38,525 nt of DNA, taken from the NCBI GenBank assembly GCA_024230295.1, contig JAAERN010000069.1:97752-136276 (forward strand), in the 5' to 3' direction. The notes below the pieces were generated by a model that saw only the letters and a list, made by a program, of their open reading frames with translations, was not told where the DNA came from and did no database searches. Both the position numbers and the translations under genes were made by a program. Below, piece by piece: positions 13,904-22,552 of this stretch (within the stretch, counting starts at the first letter, position 1; the number at the start of each line of letters is the position of its first letter). The DNA is from Planctomycetota bacterium. GTDB taxonomy: Bacteria > Planctomycetota > Phycisphaerae > Phycisphaerales > SM1A02.

Positions 13904-15694
13904 CTACGAGGTGCCGGCAAGTTGGCGCATGGTCCGTACGAAGCCGCGGGCAGTGGTCTTCAGGCTCATCATGACCACGGTCAACCATGCGATTGATGCC
14001 ATGCCCCCCGATGCGATGAGCCACCATTGTTCGCCATCGCTCGAAAATGATGATGCAACGATACTGCCAGAGCCTCCGGTTGCGAGCAGGATGCTCGCCA
14101 CGGGGCTCATGGAGACGATCGGTACTGCGTACCAAGGAACCGCTGCGGGGGCGGGTATGACGCAGGGAACGAGAAGTCCTGCTGCCAGACCGGCGATCAG
14201 GACGGACGCCAACATTGCTTGGCCCGAACGCCGGCTCCGCACGGACCAGTGCAAACCGATCGCAATGCAGAAGCCGACAAAGACAGGCAGGGTCATGGCA
14301 AAGCCGAGCAGGCCACCCCACGAGGCATACGTATGTTGAGTGACTCCGGCTTGAGGAGTGACATCAGGATCAGCAGGATGGAACGCCAAGGTCGCTGCCA
14401 CGACAATCGCGGTGAGAAGCGGGGCAAGTAGGAGTGGAATCAGGAGCCGGCCCACTCCAAGCAGTTTTCCATTGAGGTAGGGGGTTGCTTGAATTGGCGT
14501 CGTAAGGAGCAAGTCGAGGCTGCCATCTTCGCGATCCCGCGTGATCGATGTCGCCGAGACCGCTATGGCAGCCAAAATCAGTGTGCATGTCTCGATGATG
14601 AGGGCCATGAGCAGTGCGGATCTTGCAGTTGTTGGCGAAATGAGCCCTCCTCCTAGAAGCGACACGATGACAACCGCGGTAATGAACGCAGCACCAGCCC
14701 AGCCCCAGCGGATGACATCCTTGACTCTTCGGCGGGGTCGACCGGACGATGCTCGCCATGAAATTGGGTTGAGGCCGATGGGTCGCGGCCCTCTGCTCAG
14801 GCTCTTTCGGTCGGCGGTTCCTTGTCCGATGAGCGGGCCGAGTGTTCGAACGCGGAGCGTTGCCCACCCAACGAGTGCGACCGACGTGAGCCCACACGTA
14901 GCTGCAAATGCTGCAACAGGGTTACCAAGCCAGAATTGTGTGAAACTGGTGCTCTCAAGCGGAGCGATTGCGACGTAGCTCGCGGGTCGAAGGAGAGATT
15001 CGAGAACAAGGAACGGGTTCAACGCGGTGGCCCAAGTTGTTCCAGTGGCTCCAATTGAGCCGGCGAGCGGCTCGCGGAGGGAGGCATCAGCCACCCACGT
15101 GATCGCCAATACCACGGCGATGCCGGTGTAAAAGGCGAGGACGGCCCGCCGGCCTCCCGTTCGACTTGCCGACAGCATGACCGCCGCTGCCCCGACAACA
15201 CAGGCCGTCCCAGCTGCAATGACCGCCGACTGCATGATTGACGCGGGATTGACGCCACCGAAGAGTTGGAGGCTGAGCAAGATCGGAAGGCCTGCAAGAA
15301 TGAGTGCGAGTACGAAGAACACTCTTCCAGCCAGATTGCCAACGACGATTCCAATCGAGGACAGGGGGGTGGTCAACAGGAGATCCCATGTTCGAGGTGA
15401 GGACTCCTGTTGGATCGCTCCTGCCATAAAAATAGGCGTGACGAGACAAATAAGCACGATTTCCACGACTGATGTCGCCTCGAAGATAAATGCCCCTGCC
15501 ATAGCCAGACTTCGGAGCGAGACGTTCCCCCCGAGCCCAGCAGTCGTCAGAACCGAGATTGCTGCAGTTCCTGCCAGAATCGCAAGGAATAGCATTCGGA
15601 TGAATTGATGCTTCTTCCGCTTGGATCCGGACACGATGATCCGCTCTATCAACGGCCTGAAATGGGTTTTTGTGATTGGTTTCGAGGATGGCAT
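13904..15694 (-). CDS. ABC-2 type transporter permease made of two tandem copies
   Basis: This 596-residue membrane protein has about a dozen hydrophobic segments and an internal duplication. Around residues 96-125 it has QQESSPRTWDLLLTTPLSS, and around 386-415 it has TRDREDGSLDLLLTTPIQ, each preceded and followed by membrane helices. The DGSLDLLLTTP signature is typical of the cytoplasmic coupling helix in ABC-2/NatB-like permeases, so one polypeptide seems to supply both halves of the channel. No ABC ATPase is encoded next to it in this window, so its partner must lie elsewhere. The substrate is unknown. The ATG at 15694 lacks a strong ribosome binding site. A weak TTCTCG/TATTCT pair with a 17-base all-GC spacer (15729-15757) could be its promoter. 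Confidence 0.85.
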   Translation of the reverse strand: MPSSKPITKTHFRPLIERIIVSGSKRKKHQFIRMLFLAILAGTAAISVLTTAGLGGNVSLRSLAMAGAFIFEATSVVEIVLICLVTPIFMAGAIQQESSPRTWDLLLTTPLSSIGIVVGNLAGRVFFVLALILAGLPILLSLQLFGGVNPASIMQSAVIAAGTACVVGAAAVMLSASRTGGRRAVLAFYTGIAVVLAITWVADASLREPLAGSIGATGTTWATALNPFLVLESLLRPASYVAIAPLESTSFTQFWLGNPVAAFAATCGLTSVALVGWATLRVRTLGPLIGQGTADRKSLSRGPRPIGLNPISWRASSGRPRRRVKDVIRWGWAGAAFITAVVIVSLLGGGLISPTTARSALLMALIIETCTLILAAIAVSATSITRDREDGSLDLLLTTPIQATPYLNGKLLGVGRLLIPLLLAPLLTAIVVAATLAFHPADPDVTPQAGVTQHTYASWGGLLGFAMTLPVFVGFCIAIGLHWSVRSRRSGQAMLASVLIAGLAAGLLVPCVIPAPAAVPWYAVPIVSMSPVASILLATGGSGSIVASSFSSDGEQWWLIASGGMASIAWLTVVMMSLKTTARGFVRTMRQLAGTS

Positions 15695-16126
15695 TGAGTG
15701 TGTCCCGGGCGGAGCTGCTCTAGGGCGGAGAATACCCGGGGGCCCCGGGGGCGAGAACCGTTATAGTGGCTCCTTCATGAAGCGTGGTGGCGGGATTATG
15801 CCTGAAGCGGGCACCGTCACCTATTTTCACGGCTGGCCAAGACACGGGCTGGACCGATTTTCTCGACCGATGGGTCGACACCGTCCGCAGTGCGGCGGTG
15901 ATAGATGAAGTGTGCTCAAGGGATGGCTGAAGTCGTCCAACGCCTGGGGGTTCTTCGTGGGCATTCGCCCACACCACACATCGGCCGATGTCAGGCCGAT
16001 GATCGGTCTGGTACTTCGGTTGCGTGCCTCACGCGGCCGGAGAATCTGGCGGGTTTATTCCCGTACGTGTCGACATTGTCCGTTTGAGGGCATGTGAGGG
16101 CTAGTCGGTACTTGGAGTAACCCCCG
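15695..16126. other. 432-bp divergent region between the ABC permease and rny
   Basis: No gene can be firmly called. The region is rich in inverted repeats: a GC palindrome at 15735-15751, CGACC/GGTCG at 15864-15877, and CACCG-CCGC / GCGG-CGGTG at 15879-15900. A small basic frame (15912-16097, GTG start, 61 codons, ending RTCRHCPFEGM) stops 29 bases before rny. A second short frame ending near 15926 contains GQDTGWTDFLDRW. Either could be a small gene or a remnant, but neither has a clear ribosome binding site. A structured RNA is also possible; I could not match it to RNase P RNA, SRP RNA or tmRNA. Confidence 0.4.
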
Positions 16127-17794
16127 ATGCCGACGCGGGAAGTGATATTCGAGAACACGATGCTTGCAACCGACTCTCAATTCGGTGCATGGAGCGACCA
16201 TGTGATGGAGGGGATGCCGGTGTTGCTCGCCTTCGACTGGACCGCAGCCTTTACGCTCTTGGCTGGGATTCTTGTCGGGGGTGTGGGCGGGGCTGTGGCG
16301 CTCAAACTGATCGCGGGAAGCGTCGTCACCGCTGCTCGAAAGGAAGCGGAGACGATTCGAGCCGCCGCGGAGTCCGAGGCAGAAGCTTTGAGGCAAAGGG
16401 CCGAACTTGATGCTGAGCGGGCCGCGAAGGACCGCCGAAAGGAAGTTGACCGAGAAGTCAGCGAGGCGAAGAAGGACATCAAGGCGAATCAGGAACGCCT
16501 CTCGAAGCGTGAAGACAGCCTTGAAGAAAAGCTCGAACGGCTTTCGGGCCGGGAGTCGTCGCTTGATCGGCGGCAGTCGAAGGTCCAATCTCGCGAGGAT
16601 GATGTCGAGAAGCGTGCTGAGGTCGTTGAAGCTCGGGACGGCGAAATCACGATTCGGCTCGCCGAAGTCTCTGGCCTGACGCTGGAGGATGCCCGAACCG
16701 AAGTTCTGGAGCGAGTCGGGCACGAGGCTGAGGAGGAGTCAGCGGCCTTGAAGCGACAGATCATTGAGTCGGCGGAGGGGGATGCCAAGCGGCAGAGTCG
16801 CGAGATTACGCTCATGGCGATTCAACGCTTTGCAGCAGAGCATGTCGCTGACTCGACGGTGAAGTCCGTCAAGATCCCTTCAGACGATTTGAAGGGCCGC
16901 ATCATCGGGCGAGAGGGTCGAAACATCCGCGCGATCGAACGGGCGACGGGGGCGGACATTCTGGTTGACGACACGCCCGGTGTGATCTCAGTGTCATGCT
17001 TCGATCCGATCCGGCGTGCCATTGCCGGAGAATCGCTTGCCCGCCTTGTGGCGGATGGCCGGGTCCACCCCTCGCGGATTGAGGAGATCGTCGCGGGTGT
17101 GAAGAACGACCTCGAAGAGCGGGTTGTTGAAAAGGGGAACGCTGCGATTGTTGAAGCAAAGATGCGCGGGCTGCACCCAAAGATTGTCGAGGCGATGGGC
17201 AAACTGCACTTCCGGACGAGCTTCGGGCAGAACGTTCTCCGTCACTCCGTGGAAGTCGCATTCCTAAGCCAGTGCATTGCGGATCAATTAGGACTTGATG
17301 GCGCCATTGCGAGACGTTGTGGCTTCTTGCACGACATCGGCAAGGCGATGGACCATGAAATGGAGGGCGGACATCCGGCGATCGGAATGGAATTCGCCCG
17401 ACGCTTTGGAGAAACGCGAGATGAGGTGCTCAACGCCATCGGTGGGCACCATGGCGACATCCCGTCGACCAGCCCGTATACGCCGATTGTCATGGCAGCC
17501 GATGCCGTATCGGGAGCGCGTCCGGGAGCTCGTCGCGAGTCCATGGAGCTGTACATTCAGCGGCTCAAGCAGTTGGAAGATATTGCTCGCGAGAGCGGCT
17601 CGATTCGAGAGGCCTACGCTATTCAGGCGGGGCGAGAAGTACGGGTGATTGTCGACTCAGGGCGAGTCAATGATGACCAGGCTTTTGTCATTGCTGACAA
17701 AATTGCGCGTCGTGTCGAGGATGAAATGACCTTCCCTGGTGAAATCAAAGTGACGGTACTACGAGAAACACGAGCCGAAGCGACGGCTCGCTGA
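16127..17794 (+). CDS. rny: ribonuclease Y
   Basis: The 555-residue protein has the full RNase Y layout. An N-terminal membrane segment (LLAGILVGGVGGAVALKL) is followed by a long charged coiled coil (about residues 65-210), a KH domain with GRIIGREGRNIRAIE near 255-275, and an HD domain with RHSVEVAFL and the metal-binding HD pair in FLHDIGKAMDHE near residue 401. RNase Y is the membrane-anchored endonuclease that starts mRNA decay in bacteria lacking or supplementing RNase E. The start at 16127 has GGAG about nine bases upstream. An N-terminal extension of about 35 residues before the membrane helix is longer than usual, so a downstream ATG (for example 16157) is possible. It is the first gene of an rny-efp-rsmA operon. 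Confidence 0.95.
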   Translation: MPTREVIFENTMLATDSQFGAWSDHVMEGMPVLLAFDWTAAFTLLAGILVGGVGGAVALKLIAGSVVTAARKEAETIRAAAESEAEALRQRAELDAERAAKDRRKEVDREVSEAKKDIKANQERLSKREDSLEEKLERLSGRESSLDRRQSKVQSREDDVEKRAEVVEARDGEITIRLAEVSGLTLEDARTEVLERVGHEAEEESAALKRQIIESAEGDAKRQSREITLMAIQRFAAEHVADSTVKSVKIPSDDLKGRIIGREGRNIRAIERATGADILVDDTPGVISVSCFDPIRRAIAGESLARLVADGRVHPSRIEEIVAGVKNDLEERVVEKGNAAIVEAKMRGLHPKIVEAMGKLHFRTSFGQNVLRHSVEVAFLSQCIADQLGLDGAIARRCGFLHDIGKAMDHEMEGGHPAIGMEFARRFGETRDEVLNAIGGHHGDIPSTSPYTPIVMAADAVSGARPGARRESMELYIQRLKQLEDIARESGSIREAYAIQAGREVRVIVDSGRVNDDQAFVIADKIARRVEDEMTFPGEIKVTVLRETRAEATAR

Positions 17795-17809
17795 GTCAGG
17801 AGGCATCCA

Positions 17810-18382
17810 ATGCCCATCAAAGCAACAGACGTAAGAAAAGGCCAAGCATTGATCTACGAAGGTCAACTGCAGGTGGTGCTCGATACAGACCACGTCAAGC
17901 CCGGCAAGGGACCTGCCTACGTGCAGGCTAAAATGAAGAATGTCGACACGGGGACGATCAAGACGAATCGCCTCAATTCAAGCGACAAGCTCGAAGATGT
18001 ATCGATCGACCGTCGCAAGATGCAGTACCTCTATGACTCGAGCGGCCATGGCAAGGGACCGTTTGTCTTTATGGATACCGAGACGTTTGATCAGGTGGAA
18101 ATCGAGGGGGAACTTCTGGGCGATCAGACGAACTGGCTGCTGGAGAACCTTGAGTGCGTCGTCACTGTGTTTGATGGGCGGGCGCTCGGAGTTGATTTGC
18201 CTGCTGCTGTCGATCTTGAAATCACGGAAACGGCGCCTCAGCCAAAGGCGGCGACTGCTACCAATCAGCTCAAGGAAGCAACCGTTGAGACCGGGGCCCG
18301 CGTTCGTGTGCCGCCCTTCATTGAGACGGGGCAGCGTGTCAAGATCAATACTGAAACGGGCGAGTATCTCGGTAAGGCCTGA
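17810..18382 (+). CDS. efp: elongation factor P
   Basis: The 190-residue protein has the three EF-P beta-barrel domains. The tip loop of domain I reads HVKPGKGPAYVQ with Lys 33 at the position that is beta-lysylated in EpmA-containing bacteria. Arginine, the RhaT/EarP alternative, is absent. The C-terminal signature VRVPPFIETGQRVKINTETGEY is intact. EF-P relieves ribosome stalling at consecutive prolines. A strong Shine-Dalgarno (AGGAGG) lies directly before the ATG. It follows rny by 15 bp and precedes rsmA by 8 bp. Whether Lys 33 is modified cannot be told here because no modification gene is in view. Confidence 0.96.
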   Translation: MPIKATDVRKGQALIYEGQLQVVLDTDHVKPGKGPAYVQAKMKNVDTGTIKTNRLNSSDKLEDVSIDRRKMQYLYDSSGHGKGPFVFMDTETFDQVEIEGELLGDQTNWLLENLECVVTVFDGRALGVDLPAAVDLEITETAPQPKAATATNQLKEATVETGARVRVPPFIETGQRVKINTETGEYLGKA

Positions 18383-18390
18383 GCGGGGCC

Positions 18391-19218
18391 ATGCAGCGAC
18401 TCTCGGAGATCAAGGCACTGTTGGCCGAGTACGGCCTGAGTCCTCGCAAACGTTTTGGTCAAAACTTCCTGCACGATCACAACCTCTTGAACCGGTTGGT
18501 TGAGGCTTCTGGGGTGGGGCAGGGCGACTTGGTTCTCGAAGTTGGCCCTGGGACTGGAGCCTTGACCGAACCACTTTTGGATCGTGGCGCAGAGGTGGTG
18601 GCCGTAGAGATTGACCGCGGCTTCGCGGATCTAGTCTCGGATCGCTATGGATCGCGAGTGACACTGGTGCGTGGGGATTGCCTCGGGCATGGGCGATCGC
18701 TTTCACGCGAAGTTGTTGAGGTATTAGGCGGGCGAGCGTTTCGACTCGTTGCAAACCTTCCATATCAAATTGCAAGCCCACTGATGGCTGAGTTACTGCT
18801 CGGCGAGTATTCATGTCTTGGTCAATATGTGACAATTCAAGACGAAGTTGCTGAACGCCTCCTGGCGAATCCGGGCACCTCTGCTTGGGGACCACTTGGA
18901 ATCCTCGTGCAGTCGCGAGGAGATGTTCGACGACTCGCGACGCTCGGGCCGGGTTGTTTCTGGCCGCCGCCGAAAGTGACGAGCGCGATGATCACTATTG
19001 AGCCACGGGATCATCAGTTTGCCGGGGACGTTCGGGCGTTCGCAGCATTTGTGACCAAACTCTACTCGACACGGCGGAAACAACTCGGCGGCGTTCTTGG
19101 CGAAGCGTGTGTACGGGCTGCTGGCATTGACCCGCGAGAGCGATGTGAAAGGCTTGATATTCCGAGTTTGGAACGTCTGTTTTTTTCGTCTCAGTCGATT
19201 GAGTCACACGATAATTGA
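18391..19218 (+). CDS. rsmA: 16S rRNA dimethyladenosine transferase RsmA (KsgA)
   Basis: The 275-residue enzyme has the N-terminal signature KRFGQNFLHDHNLL, the SAM-binding motif LEVGPGTGALT and the catalytic NLPYQIASP motif of the rRNA adenine N6-dimethyltransferases. The C-terminal helical domain includes the TRRKQLGG segment. It dimethylates two adjacent adenines in helix 45 of 16S rRNA late in small-subunit assembly. The ATG at 18391 follows efp by 8 bp. It is the last gene of the rny-efp-rsmA group and is convergent with lptD. Confidence 0.95.
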   Translation: MQRLSEIKALLAEYGLSPRKRFGQNFLHDHNLLNRLVEASGVGQGDLVLEVGPGTGALTEPLLDRGAEVVAVEIDRGFADLVSDRYGSRVTLVRGDCLGHGRSLSREVVEVLGGRAFRLVANLPYQIASPLMAELLLGEYSCLGQYVTIQDEVAERLLANPGTSAWGPLGILVQSRGDVRRLATLGPGCFWPPPKVTSAMITIEPRDHQFAGDVRAFAAFVTKLYSTRRKQLGGVLGEACVRAAGIDPRERCERLDIPSLERLFFSSQSIESHDN

Positions 19219-19281
19219 TCGTGCGACGTGTTCTCGATTTGCTGAATCAGCCGGTCACCGGTGGACTGCCAACGGACACTA

Positions 19282-22200
19282 CTAGAACCTGGTGTTACTC
19301 AGTTGGAGTCCTGCAGAAGTCTCGCCCTCAATCTGGTCATAGTTGACGTAGAAAGTCAGATCAAAGTCAGGGAGGTGTCTTGTGACTCTCGCAATGACAG
19401 ACTGAAAGTCATCTTCGGCGAAGTTGTATTGCGGGGTCAGTGAGAGCTTGTAGGTCTTGGAAACTTCGTAGTCGGCCTGGAACTCAAGCAATTCACCAAG
19501 CGCATTTTGGACGTTGTTCGGGAATGCGTCGGCGTAGTCCTCTGGGACATCAAAGTATCGGTAGGCGATACCCGTTGAAAGCCGTGGGGAGTGATCAAAG
19601 TCGACGCCGATCGCATAGCGAGTCCAGCCGTCCAGGTCGAGATCCCAGGTTCCTTCGCTCACAAAGGTGACGGCTTCAGCCGGCCGGAAGTCGATTGATC
19701 CATTAACGAAGTTGCCGAAGGAAGACCACAGCGGATTTGACTCATTCCAGCGAGGGGTAAACCAGCGCCGAGTTGCGTCGGAAGTACTGAATGTTGCTGC
19801 GACGGAGGTCGTAAGCCAGTCGGCGTCGTACCAACGTCCAGCGGCCCCGCGTTGTGTTTGAAGGCGGTTTCTCAGTCCGAACTGAATAGCGCCGCCGCGT
19901 GCTGTGGCATCTATAAGCGGATCATAGTCCGGGACTTCTGCAGGGTTGAAATTGGATGCGGAAATCCAAGTCCGAACCCACGGATCCAAGAGCACCCGAA
20001 GTCGGTGTAGTCCAAGCGTGTCATTGTCAACGCCGTTGTAGACACGTTGGAGCGTCGTGGTGGCGTGAACACCGACGCCTCCGATGCCGCGAATGTCCGA
20101 ATCTTCATCAACAGTGGTCGTTTCGTTTTGCAGAAAGCCCTGGAGTTGCGCAGACGCGAATGGTGTGACTTGAAACGACCCATACGACAGTGGCATCGTG
20201 ACATGATGCATGCTATTGATTCGCATGGACCAGTCGTCACCGATTCCGCGTTGAGCTAATGCGACGCTGATGTCGTCGCCAGGGCCGAATACGACACCAG
20301 GTCCTCGGAATGCATTGGGGGTGATTCCATTTTCGCCTGCGGTACCTTTGGGGATGATCGCCTTGAAACGGCTGAAGGAAATATCGCCGCTGTAGGTCAG
20401 AGTCTCGAAAAAGTCCAAGCCGAACTTACGATACGTAGCCTTTGGGAACTCATCGAGTTGGAATCCCTGTGAGGCGAGCAGCCAACTATTTGATACGAAG
20501 TCATTCAGCGAGTAGTCAAACAGGGCTGAGAGCGAGGAGTCTCCCTCGTCCTTGGAGAGATACAGGCTTGTCTCGTATTCGCGTCGTTCCTGAAAGTTTT
20601 TCTTCCGCCATGAGTTCATGAATACAGAGTCAGAGATCAGAGAAGCCTGGGCCTGAAGTTTCCAATTGTTGCCGAGATTGATCTTGTCCTCGAACAGCAA
20701 GTACCCGCGCCAAGTTTTGGGTACTTTTTGGATGAGCCCGGTGCTGAGTTTCTCATCACGATTCGTGTCGTCGTGGATTCCCCATGTTGAGAGGCTGCCA
20801 GCCTCACCGGGGCGGTCCCACCGCCAGTTGAGACCGAGGGCGGGGCCTCGCTTGGTATAGCCGGACGTTTCCAGGGTCAGCGTGTCATCTTGTAGGGGGT
20901 CAAGCCCCAAGAGCGTTGGAAGATCCCATTTGAACTCAATCCCAATGCCCTTGTAGTCCTCAAAACTCGTGGCTTGGCCGACGAGAGGCATTCGGTCCGC
21001 ATAGCCCTTGAAGTAGGGCCAGTAGAAGAAGGGCACTCCGCCTGCACGAATCGTGTTGTGCACGCCCGTGACTTCGATCTTGGTCTCGGTTTGGGTGCCG
21101 TCGTCCAAGATTGTTCCTGGAACTTGGCGAATCGTCGCGGTGTCCGCCCCAATGGCCAGCGTGGGAGTAGCGAATGAAGATGCGGATAGTTGCACGCCGC
21201 TTCCGGACCACTGATCTGTGGCCAGTTGCCGAAGTTCCTCGGCGCGGGCGAAGACCGGGACACGTCGTTCGCGATCGTAGGTGCGCAGGACTGCGTCTAA
21301 CATGACGGCGCGATCGGTGACAAAGTCGTAATACATTCGCTGCGCCCGGATGACATAGTCCTCTCGGTCGGACTCTGCGACGACGGCGCCTTCTAAGTAG
21401 ATGCCTCTGACATCTTCGGCCGATAGGGTGTCGGCCGCCTCGGTCAGTTTGGTGGGACTCGCATAGATCACCGCTCGTTCCGCTGAAAGCCTGAGGGCCC
21501 CCAATTCGTCATTGCGGTTTGCGGGTCGATAGTGAACGACGACGTTGCCATCGACCAAAATCGTCGACTCAACTTCGCCTGCGTCCACGGTCATATGGTT
21601 GGCACTGAATGAGATCGAGGCTCCAGGTTGGCGAAGCCATTTTTCATCCAGCGTAGACGGTACAAGCGGGTTCTCAATGGCGGCAGGAAGTGAGCCGCCT
21701 GGCTTCGGGATGAAGTCTTCTGGAGGCGTGTGGCGATCCACGATGGTGGGGTGGTCTTCGAGAATGGGATGCTGGGTGTGAAGGTTGGCGACATACGCCG
21801 CCAATCGGTCATCGGCTTTCTTGATGAGATGAGCCAGCTCTCGTGGTTTCTCCGGGCTCATCATTGAAGTGTCGATGACTGTCTCGCCACGAACAGATCC
21901 GACGATGAGCAAATTTCGCCCCGTAGGGCCGCGGCCAACGCTCGACGAATGGGCAGTGGCATCGGGAATCCAGAGCGCGACTTGTGTGATGAGCCCTTCC
22001 GCACTCGGGATTCGGTCGAGCCAGATTACAAGTCGTGGTCCCTCGAATTGCCAGCCAGCGATCTTGATCAGGGCATCACCTTGGACAACCAGCCGTTGTG
22101 TACTGCCGTCTCTCCAATGCCAACCCCGAGTACAACGAATCGAAATGTCGCCATCCTTAGGCTCGACGGGGAGTACCAGTCCGCCAAGTGAGCGTCCTGA

Positions 22201-22353
22201 CTGCGCGGGAATGACGGTGGTGTTTTGGGCGGCGGCCTCAGTGCGGCTCTCATTTTCGGAGCCAGCGAGCAGTGAGCCAGAGCCAAGAAGGACGGCGGTC
22301 ACCAGACTCAATTGGAAGAGCTGCCTCGAAATGGCTGGTGGCGCATCCTGCAC
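19282..22353 (-). CDS. lptD: LPS-assembly outer-membrane protein LptD homologue
   Basis: The 1023-residue protein has a probable signal peptide (hydrophobic LFQLSLVTAVLLGSGSLLAG). A periplasmic OstA/LptA-like domain (about residues 235-400) contains ANHMTVDAGEVESTILVDG and LSAERAVIYA-type repeats. A large C-terminal beta-barrel (from about 450) ends in phenylalanine (QLSNTRF), as expected for a BAM substrate. Barrel signatures include GVPFFYWPYFKGYADR. LptD inserts lipopolysaccharide into the outer leaflet, so this supports a true outer membrane. The N-terminal region before the OstA domain (about 200 residues) is unusually long. Only one cysteine is present (about residue 74), so the disulfide maturation known from enterobacterial LptD cannot occur. 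The GTG start is uncertain and lacks a clear Shine-Dalgarno. Confidence 0.85.
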   Translation of the reverse strand: MQDAPPAISRQLFQLSLVTAVLLGSGSLLAGSENESRTEAAAQNTTVIPAQSGRSLGGLVLPVEPKDGDISIRCTRGWHWRDGSTQRLVVQGDALIKIAGWQFEGPRLVIWLDRIPSAEGLITQVALWIPDATAHSSSVGRGPTGRNLLIVGSVRGETVIDTSMMSPEKPRELAHLIKKADDRLAAYVANLHTQHPILEDHPTIVDRHTPPEDFIPKPGGSLPAAIENPLVPSTLDEKWLRQPGASISFSANHMTVDAGEVESTILVDGNVVVHYRPANRNDELGALRLSAERAVIYASPTKLTEAADTLSAEDVRGIYLEGAVVAESDREDYVIRAQRMYYDFVTDRAVMLDAVLRTYDRERRVPVFARAEELRQLATDQWSGSGVQLSASSFATPTLAIGADTATIRQVPGTILDDGTQTETKIEVTGVHNTIRAGGVPFFYWPYFKGYADRMPLVGQATSFEDYKGIGIEFKWDLPTLLGLDPLQDDTLTLETSGYTKRGPALGLNWRWDRPGEAGSLSTWGIHDDTNRDEKLSTGLIQKVPKTWRGYLLFEDKINLGNNWKLQAQASLISDSVFMNSWRKKNFQERREYETSLYLSKDEGDSSLSALFDYSLNDFVSNSWLLASQGFQLDEFPKATYRKFGLDFFETLTYSGDISFSRFKAIIPKGTAGENGITPNAFRGPGVVFGPGDDISVALAQRGIGDDWSMRINSMHHVTMPLSYGSFQVTPFASAQLQGFLQNETTTVDEDSDIRGIGGVGVHATTTLQRVYNGVDNDTLGLHRLRVLLDPWVRTWISASNFNPAEVPDYDPLIDATARGGAIQFGLRNRLQTQRGAAGRWYDADWLTTSVAATFSTSDATRRWFTPRWNESNPLWSSFGNFVNGSIDFRPAEAVTFVSEGTWDLDLDGWTRYAIGVDFDHSPRLSTGIAYRYFDVPEDYADAFPNNVQNALGELLEFQADYEVSKTYKLSLTPQYNFAEDDFQSVIARVTRHLPDFDLTFYVNYDQIEGETSAGLQLSNTRF

Positions 22354-22426
22354 AGTGCGGACGATACCCCGCCAGCGTATGTGTTGCCACTCGTGGACCG
22401 AGTCAGTCCTGGCTCAATGCACAGAG

Positions 22427-22454
22427 CCTCAAGGGCCGCAAGCGGTCCTTGGGG
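22427..22454 (-). terminator. hairpin between ftsY and lptD
   Basis: The pairing CAAGG-x-CCGC with GCGG-x-CCTTG around a 2-base turn (22430-22451), extended by three more pairs, lies about 100 bases past the ftsY stop on the minus strand. There is no U-run. It could reduce readthrough from ribH-nusB-ftsY into lptD or stabilise the upstream mRNA. Confidence 0.4.
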
Positions 22455-22552
22455 CGGTTTGTTGCTTCACTGCTCCACACTGGTCAATCTGGTCTGCTCG
22501 GCTCCACCACCGGAGCCGCATCCCCGCTTCATGGGCCAGATTCCGCAGCGTG

